This document shows, piece after piece, positions 19,943 through 29,575 of a stretch of 64,000 nucleotides of DNA (its first letter is position 1; every line of letters starts with the position of its first letter). The notes beneath the pieces were generated by a model, which did not search any database, was not told where the DNA came from, and saw only the letters and a list, made by a program, of their open reading frames with translations. The translations under genes were made by a program, and so were the position numbers. Source of the DNA: Mastacembelus armatus (taxonomy: Eukaryota; Chordata; Actinopteri; Synbranchiformes; Mastacembelidae); the NCBI RefSeq assembly GCF_900324485.2, contig NW_022872898.1:248001-312000 (forward strand), given 5' to 3'.

Positions 19943-20151
19943 AGAAGAAGAAGAAGAAGAAGAAGTACTTTATTAATCCCGAAGGGGAAATTCAGTTGTT
20001 ACAGCAGTTATTAAATTTGAGATTATTTAAATTATATTGATTAATAGTAATTCATAAAGTAATTAATAAAGTAATACAGTAATTAACAATTTATTTGGGG
20101 GGGTTTGTGTGTGTGTGTGTGCGTGTGTGTGTATGTATGTGTGCTTACATG

Positions 20152-20197
<46 letters not shown>

Positions 20198-20206
20198 CGT
20201 TATTGT
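19943..20206 (-). mobile_element. LINE 3' untranslated region and (TTC)n tail
   Basis: The minus strand contains a long CA/AC microsatellite (plus-strand GT, about 20106-20205), then CTGAATTTCCCCTTCGGGAT, AATAAAG and (TTC)n. The end motif is shared with the LINE tail at 2517. Confidence 0.8.
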
Positions 20207-20692
20207 TTATATTGAGGAATTATAGAGTCTTATGGCCGTGGACACAAAAGACTTCCTGAATCTTTCAGTCTTGGCTTTAGGGGGAATTAGTCTGTGGCTG
20301 AATGAACTTCCCATTCGCCACAGTTCCTCATGAAGTGGGTCCGCAGGATTGTCCAATATGGAGTTTATTTTGTCCACCATCCTCCTCTCTGCCACAGCCT
20401 CCAGACTGTCCAGTTCCAGTCCAACAACAGATTTTGCCTTCCTGATTAACTTATTTAGTCTGTTGGCCTCACCAGCCTTGATGCCACTTCCCCAGCACAC
20501 AACTGCAATGAACAGTACAGTCGCTACTGCAGACTGATAGAACATCTTCAGTAGCTTGTTGCACACACCAAATGAACAGTCTCCTGAGGAAGAACAGTCT
20601 GCTCTGTCTTTTCTTAAAGAGTGCATCTGTATTGTTTGACCAGTCCAGTTTGTTGTTAATGCGGACTCCAAGGTATTTGTAGGAGTCCACAA
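20207..20692 (-). pseudogene. LINE reverse transcriptase C-terminus
   Basis: The 161-residue frame includes MFYQSAVATVLFIAVVCWGS, then ANRLNKLIRKAKSVVGLELD, RRMVDKINSILDNPADPLHE and a closing RFRKSFVSTAIRLYN, the conserved end of fish Rex1/L2 reverse transcriptases. It is one frame away from the preceding piece (20469-21077), so a frameshift separates them near 20560-20600. Confidence 0.85.
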
Positions 20693-21131
20693 TCTCTACT
20701 TCGTCTCCAAGGATGGAGACAGGGACTGGGGTCTTCCTGTTCCTCCTAAAGTCCACCACCAGTTCTCTGGTTTTCTTGATATTGAGCTTTAGACAGTTGT
20801 TGTTACACCAATCAACAAAGCTTTTTATCAAGTGTCTGTATTCCTCCTCGTTATTATTGTTGATGCATCCAATGATTGAAAAGTCATCAGAGAACTTTTG
20901 GAGGTGACAGGTTCCTGAGTTGTAGCAGAAGTCTGAGGTGTAGAGTGTAAACAGGAATGGTGCTAGTACAGTTCCTTGAGGTGCACCGGTGCTGCTCATC
21001 ACCACATCAGATATGCAGCCATCTAAGTGAACAAACTGTGGTCGCCCAGTGAGGTAGTCTTTGATCCACTCCACCATATCTGCGGGAATTTACATATCCT
21101 GCATCTTTGCACTTAGCAGGTGGGGCTGAAT
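20469..21131 (-). pseudogene. LINE reverse transcriptase, palm domain
   Basis: After the LTR insertion the frame resumes IQPHLLSAKMQDM, meets a stop, then runs MVEWIKDYLTGRPQFVHLDG, STGAPQGTVLAPFLFTLYTS and LQKFSDDFSIIGCI. The catalytic FSDD replaces the usual YADD, as in Rex1-like elements. CLKLNIKKTRELVVDFRR and VDSYKYLGVRINNKLDW follow. Confidence 0.87.
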
Positions 21132-21547
21132 TGTCACGAACGTGTGGGTGGTGTGGTGAGAAGGAGGAGAGGTGAGGACCCAAATGCAGGACAACTGAGG
21201 CGTTTATTCTTTCCCGGGATTTCCAGGACGAACACAAACCACAAAACCAAAAACCGAATGGAACGGTAACTCGAAAGACCGAGTGAAACGGTCACTACAC
21301 AAACACAAATACTACAAGGGGCATCCACAGTATCCAACTAAATGCAACTATATGCAACTAATGCTTCGGCACCGAACAAAGGGACAAGGGAGGTATAAAT
21401 AGGGGAAACACAAAAGGTAATCAAACACAGGTGAAACTAATAAACACAGATCACTAACAAAGCTGCCAGGGACCAGAACACAGGGAAAAGGCAGTCTTAA
21501 CAAAATAAGAGTCCTCTGGCGGGAAGTCCCCAGAGGGACTCATGACA
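21132..21547 (-). repeat. 3' LTR (element polarity minus)
   Basis: This 416-bp LTR is almost identical to 24987-25402. The visible differences lie near 21385-21390 and 21405-21415. Confidence 0.9.
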
Positions 21548-21763
21548 GGACCCCCCCCTCAAGGCCGGATTCCAGACGGCCCACGAGTTCCACCAAAAGT
21601 CCAGGGTGGGAGGGTGGGAACACAGTTTAAGACCCCAAACAGGGCAGAGTTCTGGGTCGATCCACTGATCGGCTCCTGGGGCACACAAAGTCTGAGGCCG
21701 TTCCGGTGGACGGCCTCTCTGGCAGGCGAAGATTCGGAGCCGTTCGGGAGGACGGCTCCGCAG

Positions 21764-24700
21764 TCAAGCATGGGTCCGAGGCCGTTCGGGAGGACGGCCT
21801 CTGAAATGGGCGAAGGTCCGGGGCCGTTCGGGAGGACGACCTCTGAGACGGGCGAAGGTCCGGTGCAGTTCGGGTGGACAACCTCGCAGGCAAGCGTGGG
21901 TCCGAAGCCGTTCGGGAGGACGGCCTCGCAGGCAAGCGTGGGTCCGAAGCCGTTCGGGAGGACGGCCTCGCAGGCAAGCGTGGGTCCGAAGCCGTTCGGG
22001 AGGACGGCCTCGCAGGCAAGCGTGGGTCCGGGGCCGTTCGGGAGGACGGCCTCTGAGACAGGCGAGGGTCCGGGGCCGTTCGGGAGGACGGCCTCTGAGA
22101 CAGGCGAGGGCCCGGGGCCGTTCGGGAGGACGGCCTCTGAGACAGGCGAGGGTCCGGGGCCGTTCGGGAGACTTAGGTAGCCACTGCATTGGCGGCAACG
22201 GCTCCGGGGACTCTGGAGATGGCGGCCGAGGAGATGCAGGGGATGCTGACGGCCGGAGAGGCTGCTGCTGAGACGGCCGGGGAGGCTGCTGCTGAGACGG
22301 CCGGGGAGGCTGCTGCTGAGACGGCCGGGGAGGCTGCTGCTGAGACGGCCGGGGAGGCTGCTGCTGAGACGGCCGGGGAGGCTGCTGCTGAGACGGCTCT
22401 GGCTCGGGCTGCTGAGGAAGCTCTGGCTCGGGCTGCCTCTTCGGGGAAACTGGAGACTGGGGGACTGAGGGCGCCGGTGGCTGAAGGACTGAGGCTGCCG
22501 GTTGCTGAGGGACTAAGGGCGCCGGTGGCTGAGGGACTGACTGGAGAGGAGTGGGCCAGGCCTCAGGGCGCGTAGGTTGGTTGCGGCGCCGAGGGACTGG
22601 GACTGGCAGTGGCTGCTGCGGCTCGGGAGACGGGGGCAGCGGCTGCTGCGGCTCGGGAGACGGGGGCAGCGGCTGCTGCGGCTCGGGAGACGGGGGCAGC
22701 GGCTGCTGCGGCTCGGGAGACGGGGGCAGCGGCTGCTGCGGCTCGGGAGACGGGGGCAGCGGCTGCTGCGGCTCGGGAGACGGGGGCAGCGGCTGCTGCG
22801 GCACGGGAGACAAAGGCAGCGGCTGCTGCGGCTCTGGAGACGGAGGCAGCGGCTCCTGCTGCACTGGAGACGGAGGCAGCGGCGGCTGCGGCTTTGGATC
22901 CTCCGGAGACGGCCGCTGCTGCTGCGGCGGCTGCGGCTCGGGATCCTCCGGAGACGGCTGCTTGGGGGTCGGCTGCTCGGGAGTCGGCTGCCCGGGAGTC
23001 GGCTGCCCGGGAAACGGCAGCCCGGGAAACGGCAGCCCGGGAAACGGCAGCCCGGGAAACGGCAGCCCGGGAAACGGCTGCTCGGGAGTCGGCTGCTCGG
23101 GAGTCGGCAGCTCGGGAGTCGGCAGCTCGGGACTCGGCAGCTCGGGAGTCGGCAGCTCGGGAGTCGGCAGCTCTTGCAGAGGCTCTGGCTCAGGTGGTGG
23201 TCCGGACGATCCAGGGGGTTCCGGTGGCGCTGGTAGCTGGGCCTCAACGCGGACGCCAACAACGTGACGCCGCGGGGCTGGAGCTGACAGGGCTGGAGCT
23301 GAAAGGGCTGGAGCTGAAAGGGCTGGAGCTGAAAGGGCTGGAGCTGAAAGGGCTGGAGCTGAAGCTTGAGCCTCGGCGTGGACGATTACACCACACCGAG
23401 GGAGGAGAACAGGCTGGGCCGGGACCTCCGTGGGGACGTTGTCGTCGGCGCGCGGAGGCTCGGGGATCCGGATCGGGACCTCAGCGGGTACGAAGACGTC
23501 GCCGGCGCACTGAGGGCTCGAAGGGGGTGACTTGAGTGACTTGGGTGACTTGGCTGGGCAGGGCTCCAGCGTTAACGGCCGAGTCGGCACGCTGGAGGTC
23601 TGGCAGGCAGGGTTGGGCTCCGGCGGGGACGGCCACGTCGGCACACCGGAACACACGGGACCTGGCTGGGAAGGTGCCTCAGCGGGGACGTCATCGTCGG
23701 CACACTGAGGGTCGGGTTGCGGCTGCAGCTGCGAGGTGGTGGCTGGGAGCTCCAGCGGCGGAGGGCGACATGACGCTGACATCGGCACACAGGAAAGCTG
23801 GCTGGCCGAGTTGAGCTCCAGCGATGTTGGCCATGACATCACGCTGGGGCTCGGGATACCGGGGTCATGCTCCAGCGGGGACGGCTTCGTCGGCACACTG
23901 GAGATCTGGCTGGTCAGGTTGAGCTCCAGCGATGTCGGCCATGACACCACACTGGGGCTCGGAATACAGGAGTCGGGCTCCAGCGGGGACGCTGACGTCG
24001 GCGCACTGGAGATCTGGCTGGTCGGGTTGAGCTCCAGCGATGTCGGCCATGACACCACACTGGGGCTCGGAATACAGGAGTCGGGCTCCAGCGGGGACGC
24101 TGACGTCGGCGCACTGGAGATCTGGCTGGTCGGGTTGAGCTCCAGCGATGTCGGCCATGACACCACGCTGGGGCTCGGAATGCAGGAGTCGGGCTCCAGC
24201 GGGGACACTGACGTCGCCGCACCGGAGATCTGGCTGGTCGGGATGAGCTCCAGCGATGTTGGCCATGACATCACGCTGGGGCTCGGGATACTGGGGTCAT
24301 GCTCCAGCGGGGACGGCTTCGTCGGCACACTAGAGCTGGGAAGGCAGGTGGAGACCTCAGTGGAGGCGGCGTCGTCGGCGCGCTGAGGCTGAGGGATCCA
24401 GGGCAGTACCTCGGCGGGGACGCCATCGTCGGCACACTGAGGTTCCTGCCGTGGGGTAAGTACCTCAGCGGGGATGCTGTCGTCGGCGCACTGAAGGTGC
24501 AGGATCCTGGTCGGGACCCCCGCGGGGACGCTCTCGTCGGCACACGAGGGTTCGGGTTGCTGCGGCAGCCGCGAGGTGGTGGTTGGAAACTCCAGCGGCG
24601 AGCGGCGGCTGGGCTCAGACTGCCGCGCTGGTGATTCCGCCGCCCTGCTCCGACGCCGTCGCTGTCGGCGATCCCGTCGAGCAGCGCGGGGGTACTCGGG

Positions 24701-24922
24701 CTGGGCAGCAGCGAGGAGGGACTCAGGCTGGAGAACAAGGGCTGATGGCGGGAGAACCAGTGTCAGAGGCTGGGACTCTGGGGACTGGGAAGCCGGGAGT
24801 TGGGAGACTGGCGACTGGAACAGGGCGAGGGAATCACACACCTCCCAGGCCTCGTCGAGGGGGGTCCACTGCTCCAGGCACCTCTCCAGGACCGATGTGA
24901 TGGTGGACAAGCGGCTGAGCAT
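21764..24922 (-). CDS. 1052-codon proline-rich tandem-repeat reading frame
   Basis: It starts 65 bases inside the 5' LTR and fills nearly all of the element. The first 100 residues (LSRLSTITSVLERCLEQWTP, then an Arg-rich RRDRRQRRRRSR) are not repetitive. The rest is built of tandem repeats: about 36-residue units with VSWPTSLELNPTSQISS, Cys-containing CADDSVPAEV-type units, five-residue APALS and PELPT units, ten-residue SPEPQQPLPP units, eight-residue QQQPPRPS units, and 14-residue ERPRTLACLRGRPP units at the C-terminus. Every unit length is a multiple of three, and an open frame of this length in repeat-rich DNA suggests past selection for coding, or at least frame-keeping repeat growth. 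I recognise no known domain. It is not a gag or pol product that I can identify. Confidence 0.6.
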   Translation of the reverse strand: MLSRLSTITSVLERCLEQWTPLDEAWEVCDSLALFQSPVSQLPASQSPESQPLTLVLPPSALVLQPESLLAAAQPEYPRAARRDRRQRRRRSRAAESPARQSEPSRRSPLEFPTTTSRLPQQPEPSCADESVPAGVPTRILHLQCADDSIPAEVLTPRQEPQCADDGVPAEVLPWIPQPQRADDAASTEVSTCLPSSSVPTKPSPLEHDPSIPSPSVMSWPTSLELIPTSQISGAATSVSPLEPDSCIPSPSVVSWPTSLELNPTSQISSAPTSASPLEPDSCIPSPSVVSWPTSLELNPTSQISSAPTSASPLEPDSCIPSPSVVSWPTSLELNLTSQISSVPTKPSPLEHDPGIPSPSVMSWPTSLELNSASQLSCVPMSASCRPPPLELPATTSQLQPQPDPQCADDDVPAEAPSQPGPVCSGVPTWPSPPEPNPACQTSSVPTRPLTLEPCPAKSPKSLKSPPSSPQCAGDVFVPAEVPIRIPEPPRADDNVPTEVPAQPVLLPRCGVIVHAEAQASAPALSAPALSAPALSAPALSAPALSAPAPRRHVVGVRVEAQLPAPPEPPGSSGPPPEPEPLQELPTPELPTPELPSPELPTPELPTPEQPTPEQPFPGLPFPGLPFPGLPFPGLPFPGQPTPGQPTPEQPTPKQPSPEDPEPQPPQQQRPSPEDPKPQPPLPPSPVQQEPLPPSPEPQQPLPLSPVPQQPLPPSPEPQQPLPPSPEPQQPLPPSPEPQQPLPPSPEPQQPLPPSPEPQQPLPPSPEPQQPLPVPVPRRRNQPTRPEAWPTPLQSVPQPPAPLVPQQPAASVLQPPAPSVPQSPVSPKRQPEPELPQQPEPEPSQQQPPRPSQQQPPRPSQQQPPRPSQQQPPRPSQQQPPRPSQQQPLRPSASPASPRPPSPESPEPLPPMQWLPKSPERPRTLACLRGRPPERPRALACLRGRPPERPRTLACLRGRPPERPRTHACLRGRPPERLRTHACLRGRPPERLRTHACLRGRPPERLRTHACLRGCPPELHRTFARLRGRPPERPRTFAHFRGRPPERPRTHA
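21790..22170. repeat. 42-bp tandem repeat
   Basis: About nine units with GCCGTTCGGGAGGACGGCCT at the core. It encodes the Arg/Pro-rich 14-residue C-terminal units on the minus strand. Confidence 0.85.
22250..22400. repeat. 24-bp tandem repeat
   Basis: About six units of GCTGCTGCTGAGACGGCCGG plus GGAG, coding eight-residue units on the minus strand. Confidence 0.85.
22609..22880. repeat. 30-bp tandem repeat
   Basis: About nine units containing GGCTCGGGAGACGGGGGCAG. The first six are nearly identical and the last three diverge. It codes ten-residue SPEPQQPLPP units. Confidence 0.88.
22970..23175. repeat. 15-bp tandem repeats
   Basis: About 13 units alternating GGGAGTCGGCTGCTC and GGGAAACGGCAGCCC forms, coding five-residue units on the minus strand. 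Confidence 0.85.
23275..23365. repeat. 15-bp tandem repeat
   Basis: Six units of GGGCTGGAGCTGAAA, coding APALS units on the minus strand. Confidence 0.85.
23795..24330. repeat. 108-bp tandem repeat
   Basis: The marker GATCTGGCTGGT recurs at 23903, 24011, 24119 and 24227, a constant 108-bp spacing. Partial units lie on either side. Each unit codes 36 residues. Confidence 0.85.
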
Positions 24923-24986
24923 CTGATCAGCCCCCTTTCTCGAGACGAAGCGGGAGGGGTGAGAGAAGCTCCTGGCTGAAGCATTC

Positions 24987-25402
24987 TGTCACGAACGTGT
25001 GGGTGGTGTGGTGAGAAGGAGGAGAGGTGAGGACCCAAATGCAGGACAACTGAGGCGTTTATTCTTTCCCGGGATTTCCAGGACGAACACAAACCACAAA
25101 ACCAAAAACCGAATGGAACGGTAACTCGAAAGACCGAGTGAAACGGTCACTACACAAACACAAATACTACAAGGGGCATCCACAGTATCCAACTAAATGC
25201 AACTATATGCAACTAATGCTTCGGCACCGAACAAGTGACAAGGGAGGTATAAATTAGGGGAAACACAAAAGGTAATCAAACACAGGTGAAACTAATAAAC
25301 ACAGATCACTAACAAAGCTGCCAGGGACCAGAACACAGGGAAAAGGCAGTCTTAACAAAATAAGAGTCCTCTGGCGGGAAGTCCCCAGAGGGACTCATGA
25401 CA
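24987..25402 (-). repeat. 5' LTR (element polarity minus)
   Basis: This 416-bp copy is adjacent to the start of the interior on the minus strand. The interior begins GAATGCTTCAGCCAGGAGC, in which I could not match a tRNA primer site. Confidence 0.9.
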
Positions 25403-26229
25403 TGCATAGTGTTGAAAGCACTTGAAAAGTCAAAAAACATGACTCTCACAGTGTTGCCCTGCCTCTCCAGATGGGAGTATGCTCTGTGCATTAAGAAGAT
25501 GATGGCATCTTCCACTCCGATGTGTTCTTGATATGCAAACTGCAGGGGGTCCAGAAATTCAGACACTTGGGACCTCAGGTGTTGCAGGACCAGTCTCTCA
25601 AACACTTTCATGACATGGGATGTTAGCGCTACTGGTCTGAAGTCACTAAGGGTACTGGGACGGGTTCTTTTTGGTAATGGGACAATACAGGAAGTTTTCC
25701 ATAACTTAGGCACCTTTTTGAGCCTCAGAGAGAGGTTGAAGAGTTTCTGAAAAACCTCTGCAAGCTGTCCAGCACACACCTTAAGTACTCTGGGACTGAT
25801 CTCATCTGGTCCTTTTGCTTTGTTGGCCTTTAGTTTAGCTAGTTCCTTCCTCACCTGTTCTGTGGCAAAAGCTAGGCCTGTGTATTGTTTTGATGAGTAG
25901 TCAGATGATGAGGGCAGGGGAGGAGTTATTGGAGGTGAGGTATACTTCAATGTTGTATGGCTGCTGGTAGAGGAGATGGTATCAGTGGGCAATGGGGAGG
26001 CAGCATTAGCAGAGATGTTGGGTGGGGGGATATGAAGAGACCCCAAGGCATCAGCTAAGGTGGTGTAGGGAGGAGGGATGGTGTGTGAGGACAATGGATC
26101 AGAGTACGAAGCAGAGGTGGTGTCAAATCTATTAAAGAACAGGTTAAGTTCATTAGCAAACTTTGAGTCTCCTTCCACAGCAGTGTGCGACTTCTTATAA
26201 CCAGTCATTATTTTCATCCCATTCCACAC
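25403..26229 (-). pseudogene. LINE linker and reverse transcriptase fingers
   Basis: The frame gives LKANKAKGPDEISPRVLKVC, then WKTSCIVPLPKRTRPSTLSD, FRPVALTSHVMKVFERLVLQ, DPLQFAYQEHIGVEDAIIFL and VMFFDFSSAFNTM. It ends at the LTR insertion. The homologous chain continues at 21131 after the LTR element, as expected for one LINE split by a later insertion. Confidence 0.88.
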
Positions 26230-26693
26230 CTCTTTGATATTGTTCTGTCTCTATAGAGCTGCTTTGCCTCCCTCAGCTTCCTCTTGAGTTCCTTCTGTGC
26301 GGCTCGGAGTTCCTCCTTCTCTCTTGCCATGAATGCCCTCTTCTTCTTATTGAGGAGGCCTTTAATGTCCTTATTTATCCATGGCTTATCATTGGGGAAA
26401 CAACGAACTTCTTTGGATGGAACAATATTGTCCTCACAGAAGTGGATGTAATCTGTGATGCAGTGAGAGATGCCTTCGATGTACTCACCATGAGTGTCCA
26501 TAAAAAGGTCCCAGTTTGTAACCCTGAAGAACTCCTGCAGGGCCTCCTCAGCATCCTTTGACCAAACTTTCACATACCTCTTGGTAGCAGACTGCTGTCT
26601 TACTACAGGCTTGTATGTTGGTACTAAATATATTAAGTTGTGATCTGATCCACCAAGTGGGGGTAGGGCTGAAGAGCTGTATGCCTCCTTCAC
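26214..26693 (-). pseudogene. LINE endonuclease end and linker
   Basis: This frame begins near an in-frame TGA at 26723-26725 that interrupts the endonuclease. It contains LGGSDHNLIYL (the SDH catalytic block) and a Lys/Glu-rich helix (KKKRAFMAREKEELRAAQKE). It shifts frame at its end relative to 25403-26229. Confidence 0.85.
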
Positions 26694-26726
26694 ATTGGCA
26701 TAAAGGAGATCAAGAATCTTATTTTC

Positions 26727-27497
26727 TCATGTTGCACAGTCCACATACTGTTTGAAGTTGGTCAGGGTTCCCGAAATACTGACATGGTTAAAATCCCCAT
26801 TAATTAGTATAAGGGGGTGTTTTGTTTGGAGACCAGCGACAACTGTGTGGATGATGTCACATGCACTCTGTGCTGCAGCTGATGGAGGAATGTAAACAGT
26901 CACAACAATGTCGTGTGAAAACTCACGGGGCAGGTAGTATGGGCTCAGTCCAACCACCAACAGCTCAATGTCTGGAGTACAGATACAGTCTTTCACTGTT
27001 ACATGTCCAGGGTTGCACCATTTAGAGTTAACAAAAACTGCGAGACCACCTCCTCTTTTGTTGCCGCTCTGTTTGCCTCTGTCCACTCGCACTAGTGAGA
27101 ACCCAGGCAGTTCAAGTGAGCTGTCCGGTATATTTTTATTCAGCCAGGTCTCGGTGAGGCAAAGCAAGCTACACTCTCTGTACTCTCGCTGGCTGCTAGC
27201 TAAAGCTATAAGTTCATCCACTTTGTTGCAGAGTGACCTCACATTCCCCATAATAATTTTTGGGAGAAATGGTTTAAATCTCCTACGTTTTTCTCGATGC
27301 TTCACTCCTGCTCGACAGCCCCTCCTGCGCCTCCTCAGGTCTTGGGGGATTTCAGGTTTTATACCAAGAAGCAGACTTGTTCCCTTGAGAGCTAACAGTT
27401 GCTCTCTTGTATAGATGCCACAGAAACGTATATTTTCTGATGCAGTTTCCATAATCTCCATATGTCTTTCCACAGGAATTCGAAAAACCCAACTCAT
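26727..27497 (-). pseudogene. LINE APE endonuclease domain
   Basis: The 256-residue frame has MGNVRSLCNKVDELIALA, LCLTETWLNKNIPDSSLELP (catalytic E), RGGGLAVFVNSKW, VTVYIPPSAAAQSACDII and LINGDFNHV (DxN). These are the ordered motifs of AP-endonuclease-like LINE nucleases. It ends at a stop that splits it from the SDH block. Confidence 0.88.
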
Positions 27498-28041
27498 ACA
27501 CTTTCATCCGTTATCAGAGAGAAAGCATAGATCTTGATTTGACTTGGATTAACAGATGATAATTCAGTAAAAAACTTGCAAAAAACAAAAAAACAAACAG
27601 AGGAGCTGCTGTAACAGGCTGCCACCTAACAGGCGCCATTCTAGAAAGGAGACCAGAGAGATTTCTTGAGACCATAGAGCTGCATTCTTGTAATGTAGAG
27701 GTTGATACGTTTCGCCCCTGCAGCCTTGAAAGCTGGAAGACATAAGTGCTGCCATAAGAATTCTTCCATTGAACCACCAATGCTGTGTGAGACTAAAGGT
27801 CTTGGTAGACTACCCTAAATCCAATGGACCAATTGCAAAAAGGTCGACCATACAGGGCAACTGCTTTCCTAGTTAAATCTGCAGGCAAAAATGGAAATGT
27901 TTATTTTGGAAAGATTAATTTATCATTTCACTAAGCTTCATTATCCTATCTCACAGGAATATTATTTACCTGGTTCACCATTTAAGTTCAGCAGGTTACA
28001 CTATGAACTTATCACTAAAAAGCAAAGTTCAAGTTGATATA

Positions 28042-28219
28042 GTCTTTCTTTTTTAATAAATTTGCAAAAATTTCTACATTTCTGTTTTTTTCTGTCAAGA
28101 TGGGGTGCTGAGTGTACATTAATGAGAAATAAAATGAACTTTTTTGATTTTGGCAAATGGCTGCAATGACACAAAGAGTGAAAAATTTGAAGGGGTCTGA
28201 ATACTTTCCGTACCCACTG
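28042..28219 (+). mobile_element. Tc1/mariner-type non-autonomous fragment
   Basis: The end GGGGTCTGAATACTTTCCGT then ACCCACTG is the common terminal sequence of fish Tc1-like elements. TA flanks both sides (28040-28041 and 28220-28221). The paralogue at 47550 reads straight through with a single TA, which is the empty site. The 5' end lacks the matching terminal repeat, so the element is truncated. Confidence 0.75.
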
Positions 28220-28489
28220 TAAAAGGCAGTTGCTTTGTAGATATTTGGTGTTCACAAGGTCCAACTGTGACTGTAGCTTTTTAAGTGTCAGGGAATGTTG
28301 TGAACCAATCAGATTTAAGACAAATCTTAACACATGCCCTCTCAGAGGACTTTTTCTGAAAGGGTGAAGATGCTGAGCTTCGTTTAATAGCAGAATGTGT
28401 CATGTGCTGGAGTCTGGCATGAAGGGGTCATTGCTGCAACTGGAGATACTGCTCTATAACTGGGCATATACAAGCTTATTAAACACAAG

Positions 28490-28561
28490 ATCCCATACCG
28501 GGAGTTGAACCCGGGCCACTTGGGTGAAAACCAAGAATCCTAACCACTAGACCATATGGGA
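28490..28561 (-). tRNA. tRNA-Glu (TTC)
   Basis: The 72-base cloverleaf has acceptor TCCCATA/TATGGGA, anticodon stem CTTGG/CCAAG with loop TTTTCAC (anticodon TTC), and a perfect T-arm CCGGG TTCAACT CCCGG. The base after the acceptor is T, while vertebrate Glu usually has A or G there. The paralogue at 47821 has the same sequence, and both copies sit in the same flanks. Confidence 0.9.
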
Positions 28562-29129
28562 CTTGAGTGTTGAGCAAGCTACTTAACAAAAAGAATATAT
28601 ATAAGATATAAAACATAAGACTGTAAATAATACTTTATTACAAGTAAACATGTGCAGTCGTCAAATTGTACCACAAAAATCTAATAATATGTATTTAATA
28701 ATATAAATATAATGATCAATAAAGTTTCATGATTATATTGTATTTTGTTTGATTAATGTGATTCTGAAAATAAACTGAAAATTTACTGATAGACTGAAAA
28801 TTTACTGATAGAAGACAATTTGATTTGTTGTTTAAAAAATCAATATTTCCATTTTATCTCTTTTTCAGCTCAGTTACAAATCAGACCTGTTTTTAGACTG
28901 GTTCGCTCAAAGCACAGGAAGCTAAAATGCTAATAATGAAATCAGTTCATTCCTGCTCCTGTCTAAACATGTTATAGCTAAACTGAATTCACTGTTTGTA
29001 CCAGAGTTTAAATAGTGTCAAAGTACAACAAGTGAATTTGTTATTCCTTGGCCTAATATGTCACATGTAAAACACTGCCACACACAGTTTGTTGGAAGTA
29101 CTCACCAAAAGTTGGGACACCTGTAGGTG

Positions 29130-29170
29130 ATCAGTATTTTAATGGGAGACTGCCTGGGAATACCAGCTGA
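29130..29170 (+). pseudogene. 5S rRNA relic, 3' third
   Basis: AGTATTTTAATGGGAGACTG followed by CCTGGGAATACCAG matches the box C region and 3' end of 5S rRNA. It begins exactly where homology to 48470 ends. Confidence 0.7.
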
Positions 29171-29502
29171 AGGATAAGGACTGAAGAGTATGGACTGCAC
29201 ATGTTATTGGCAGTGACATGGAGATGTTTGATCCAGGGGGGAACATCTTGTAGTACTTTTCTTTTCCAACTTTCAAGGCTGGTGCAGGGGCCTTCTGTGT
29301 GTAAGGCAAACATGTTAACAGCTACACTACAGGAACACAGCTGTATGTTTTGAAGAAATCTCTCAGGGCTCCTTTATGATTTCCTAAAGATGACACACAG
29401 TTGGATCATTTGAGTTTAGATTCTCCAAATAAAGTGTCTTATGGGCTTAGTGTATAATGTTGCATTTCCCAGTGCCATGTTCTAAGTCTAAAGGTTGTGT
29501 CA

Positions 29503-29575
29503 GTTTCTGTAGTGTAGTGATCATCACATTCGCCTCCCACATGAAAGGTCCCTGGTTGGAAACCAGGCAAAAACA
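29503..29575 (+). pseudogene. tRNA-Val-derived sequence with CCC anticodon
   Basis: The body follows tRNA-Val (GTTTCTGTAGTGTAGTGATC, T-arm CCTGG TTGGAAA CCAGG). The anticodon loop is CTCCCAC in place of CTCACAC, and the acceptor has one mismatch (CAAAAAC). It is probably a degenerate copy. Confidence 0.65.

Larger units (their letters stand above)
21132..25402 (-). mobile_element. young non-autonomous LTR retrotransposon inside the LINE
   Basis: Two 416-bp LTRs (21132-21547 and 24987-25402) bound a 3.4-kb interior. Each LTR begins TGTCA and ends TGACA. The host LINE sequence is duplicated as TGAAT/TGCAT on the two sides, a 5-bp target duplication with one later change. On the minus strand a purine tract (GAGGGGGGGG) lies just before the 3' LTR, fixing polarity. 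No gag, protease, RT or integrase domain is present, so it must rely on another element for movement. It looks structurally whole. The LTRs differ at about three positions, so the insertion is recent. Confidence 0.9.
19943..27780 (-). mobile_element. Rex1/L2-type LINE, nearly full length, split by an LTR element
   Basis: The minus strand carries, in order, a 5' region (27780-27500), an APE-type endonuclease, a reverse transcriptase with an FSDD active site, a 3' untranslated region with AATAAA, and a (TTC)n tail at 19943-19969. Without the LTR element at 21132-25402 it is about 3.5 kb, close to a complete fish Rex1/L2-group LINE. It has a few stops and frame breaks and is not active. Confidence 0.88.
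27195..29128. repeat. tRNA-Glu module, copy 1
   Basis: It matches 46890-48470, covering the LINE 5' end, upstream flank and tRNA-Glu. Two differences stand out: about 180 bases (27480-27659) are absent from the other copy, and a Tc1-type insert at 28042-28219 is also absent there. Confidence 0.88.

Noticed and set aside
22551-23535. Plus-strand Gly/Ala-rich frames over the repeat array
   Set aside because: They mirror the minus-strand repeat frame. Polarity of the element (purine tract, LTR order) supports the minus strand.
21764-24922. Repeat array as a CRISPR or satellite locus
   Set aside because: There are several unit types, all in one frame and bounded by LTRs. There are no spacers and the host is a vertebrate.
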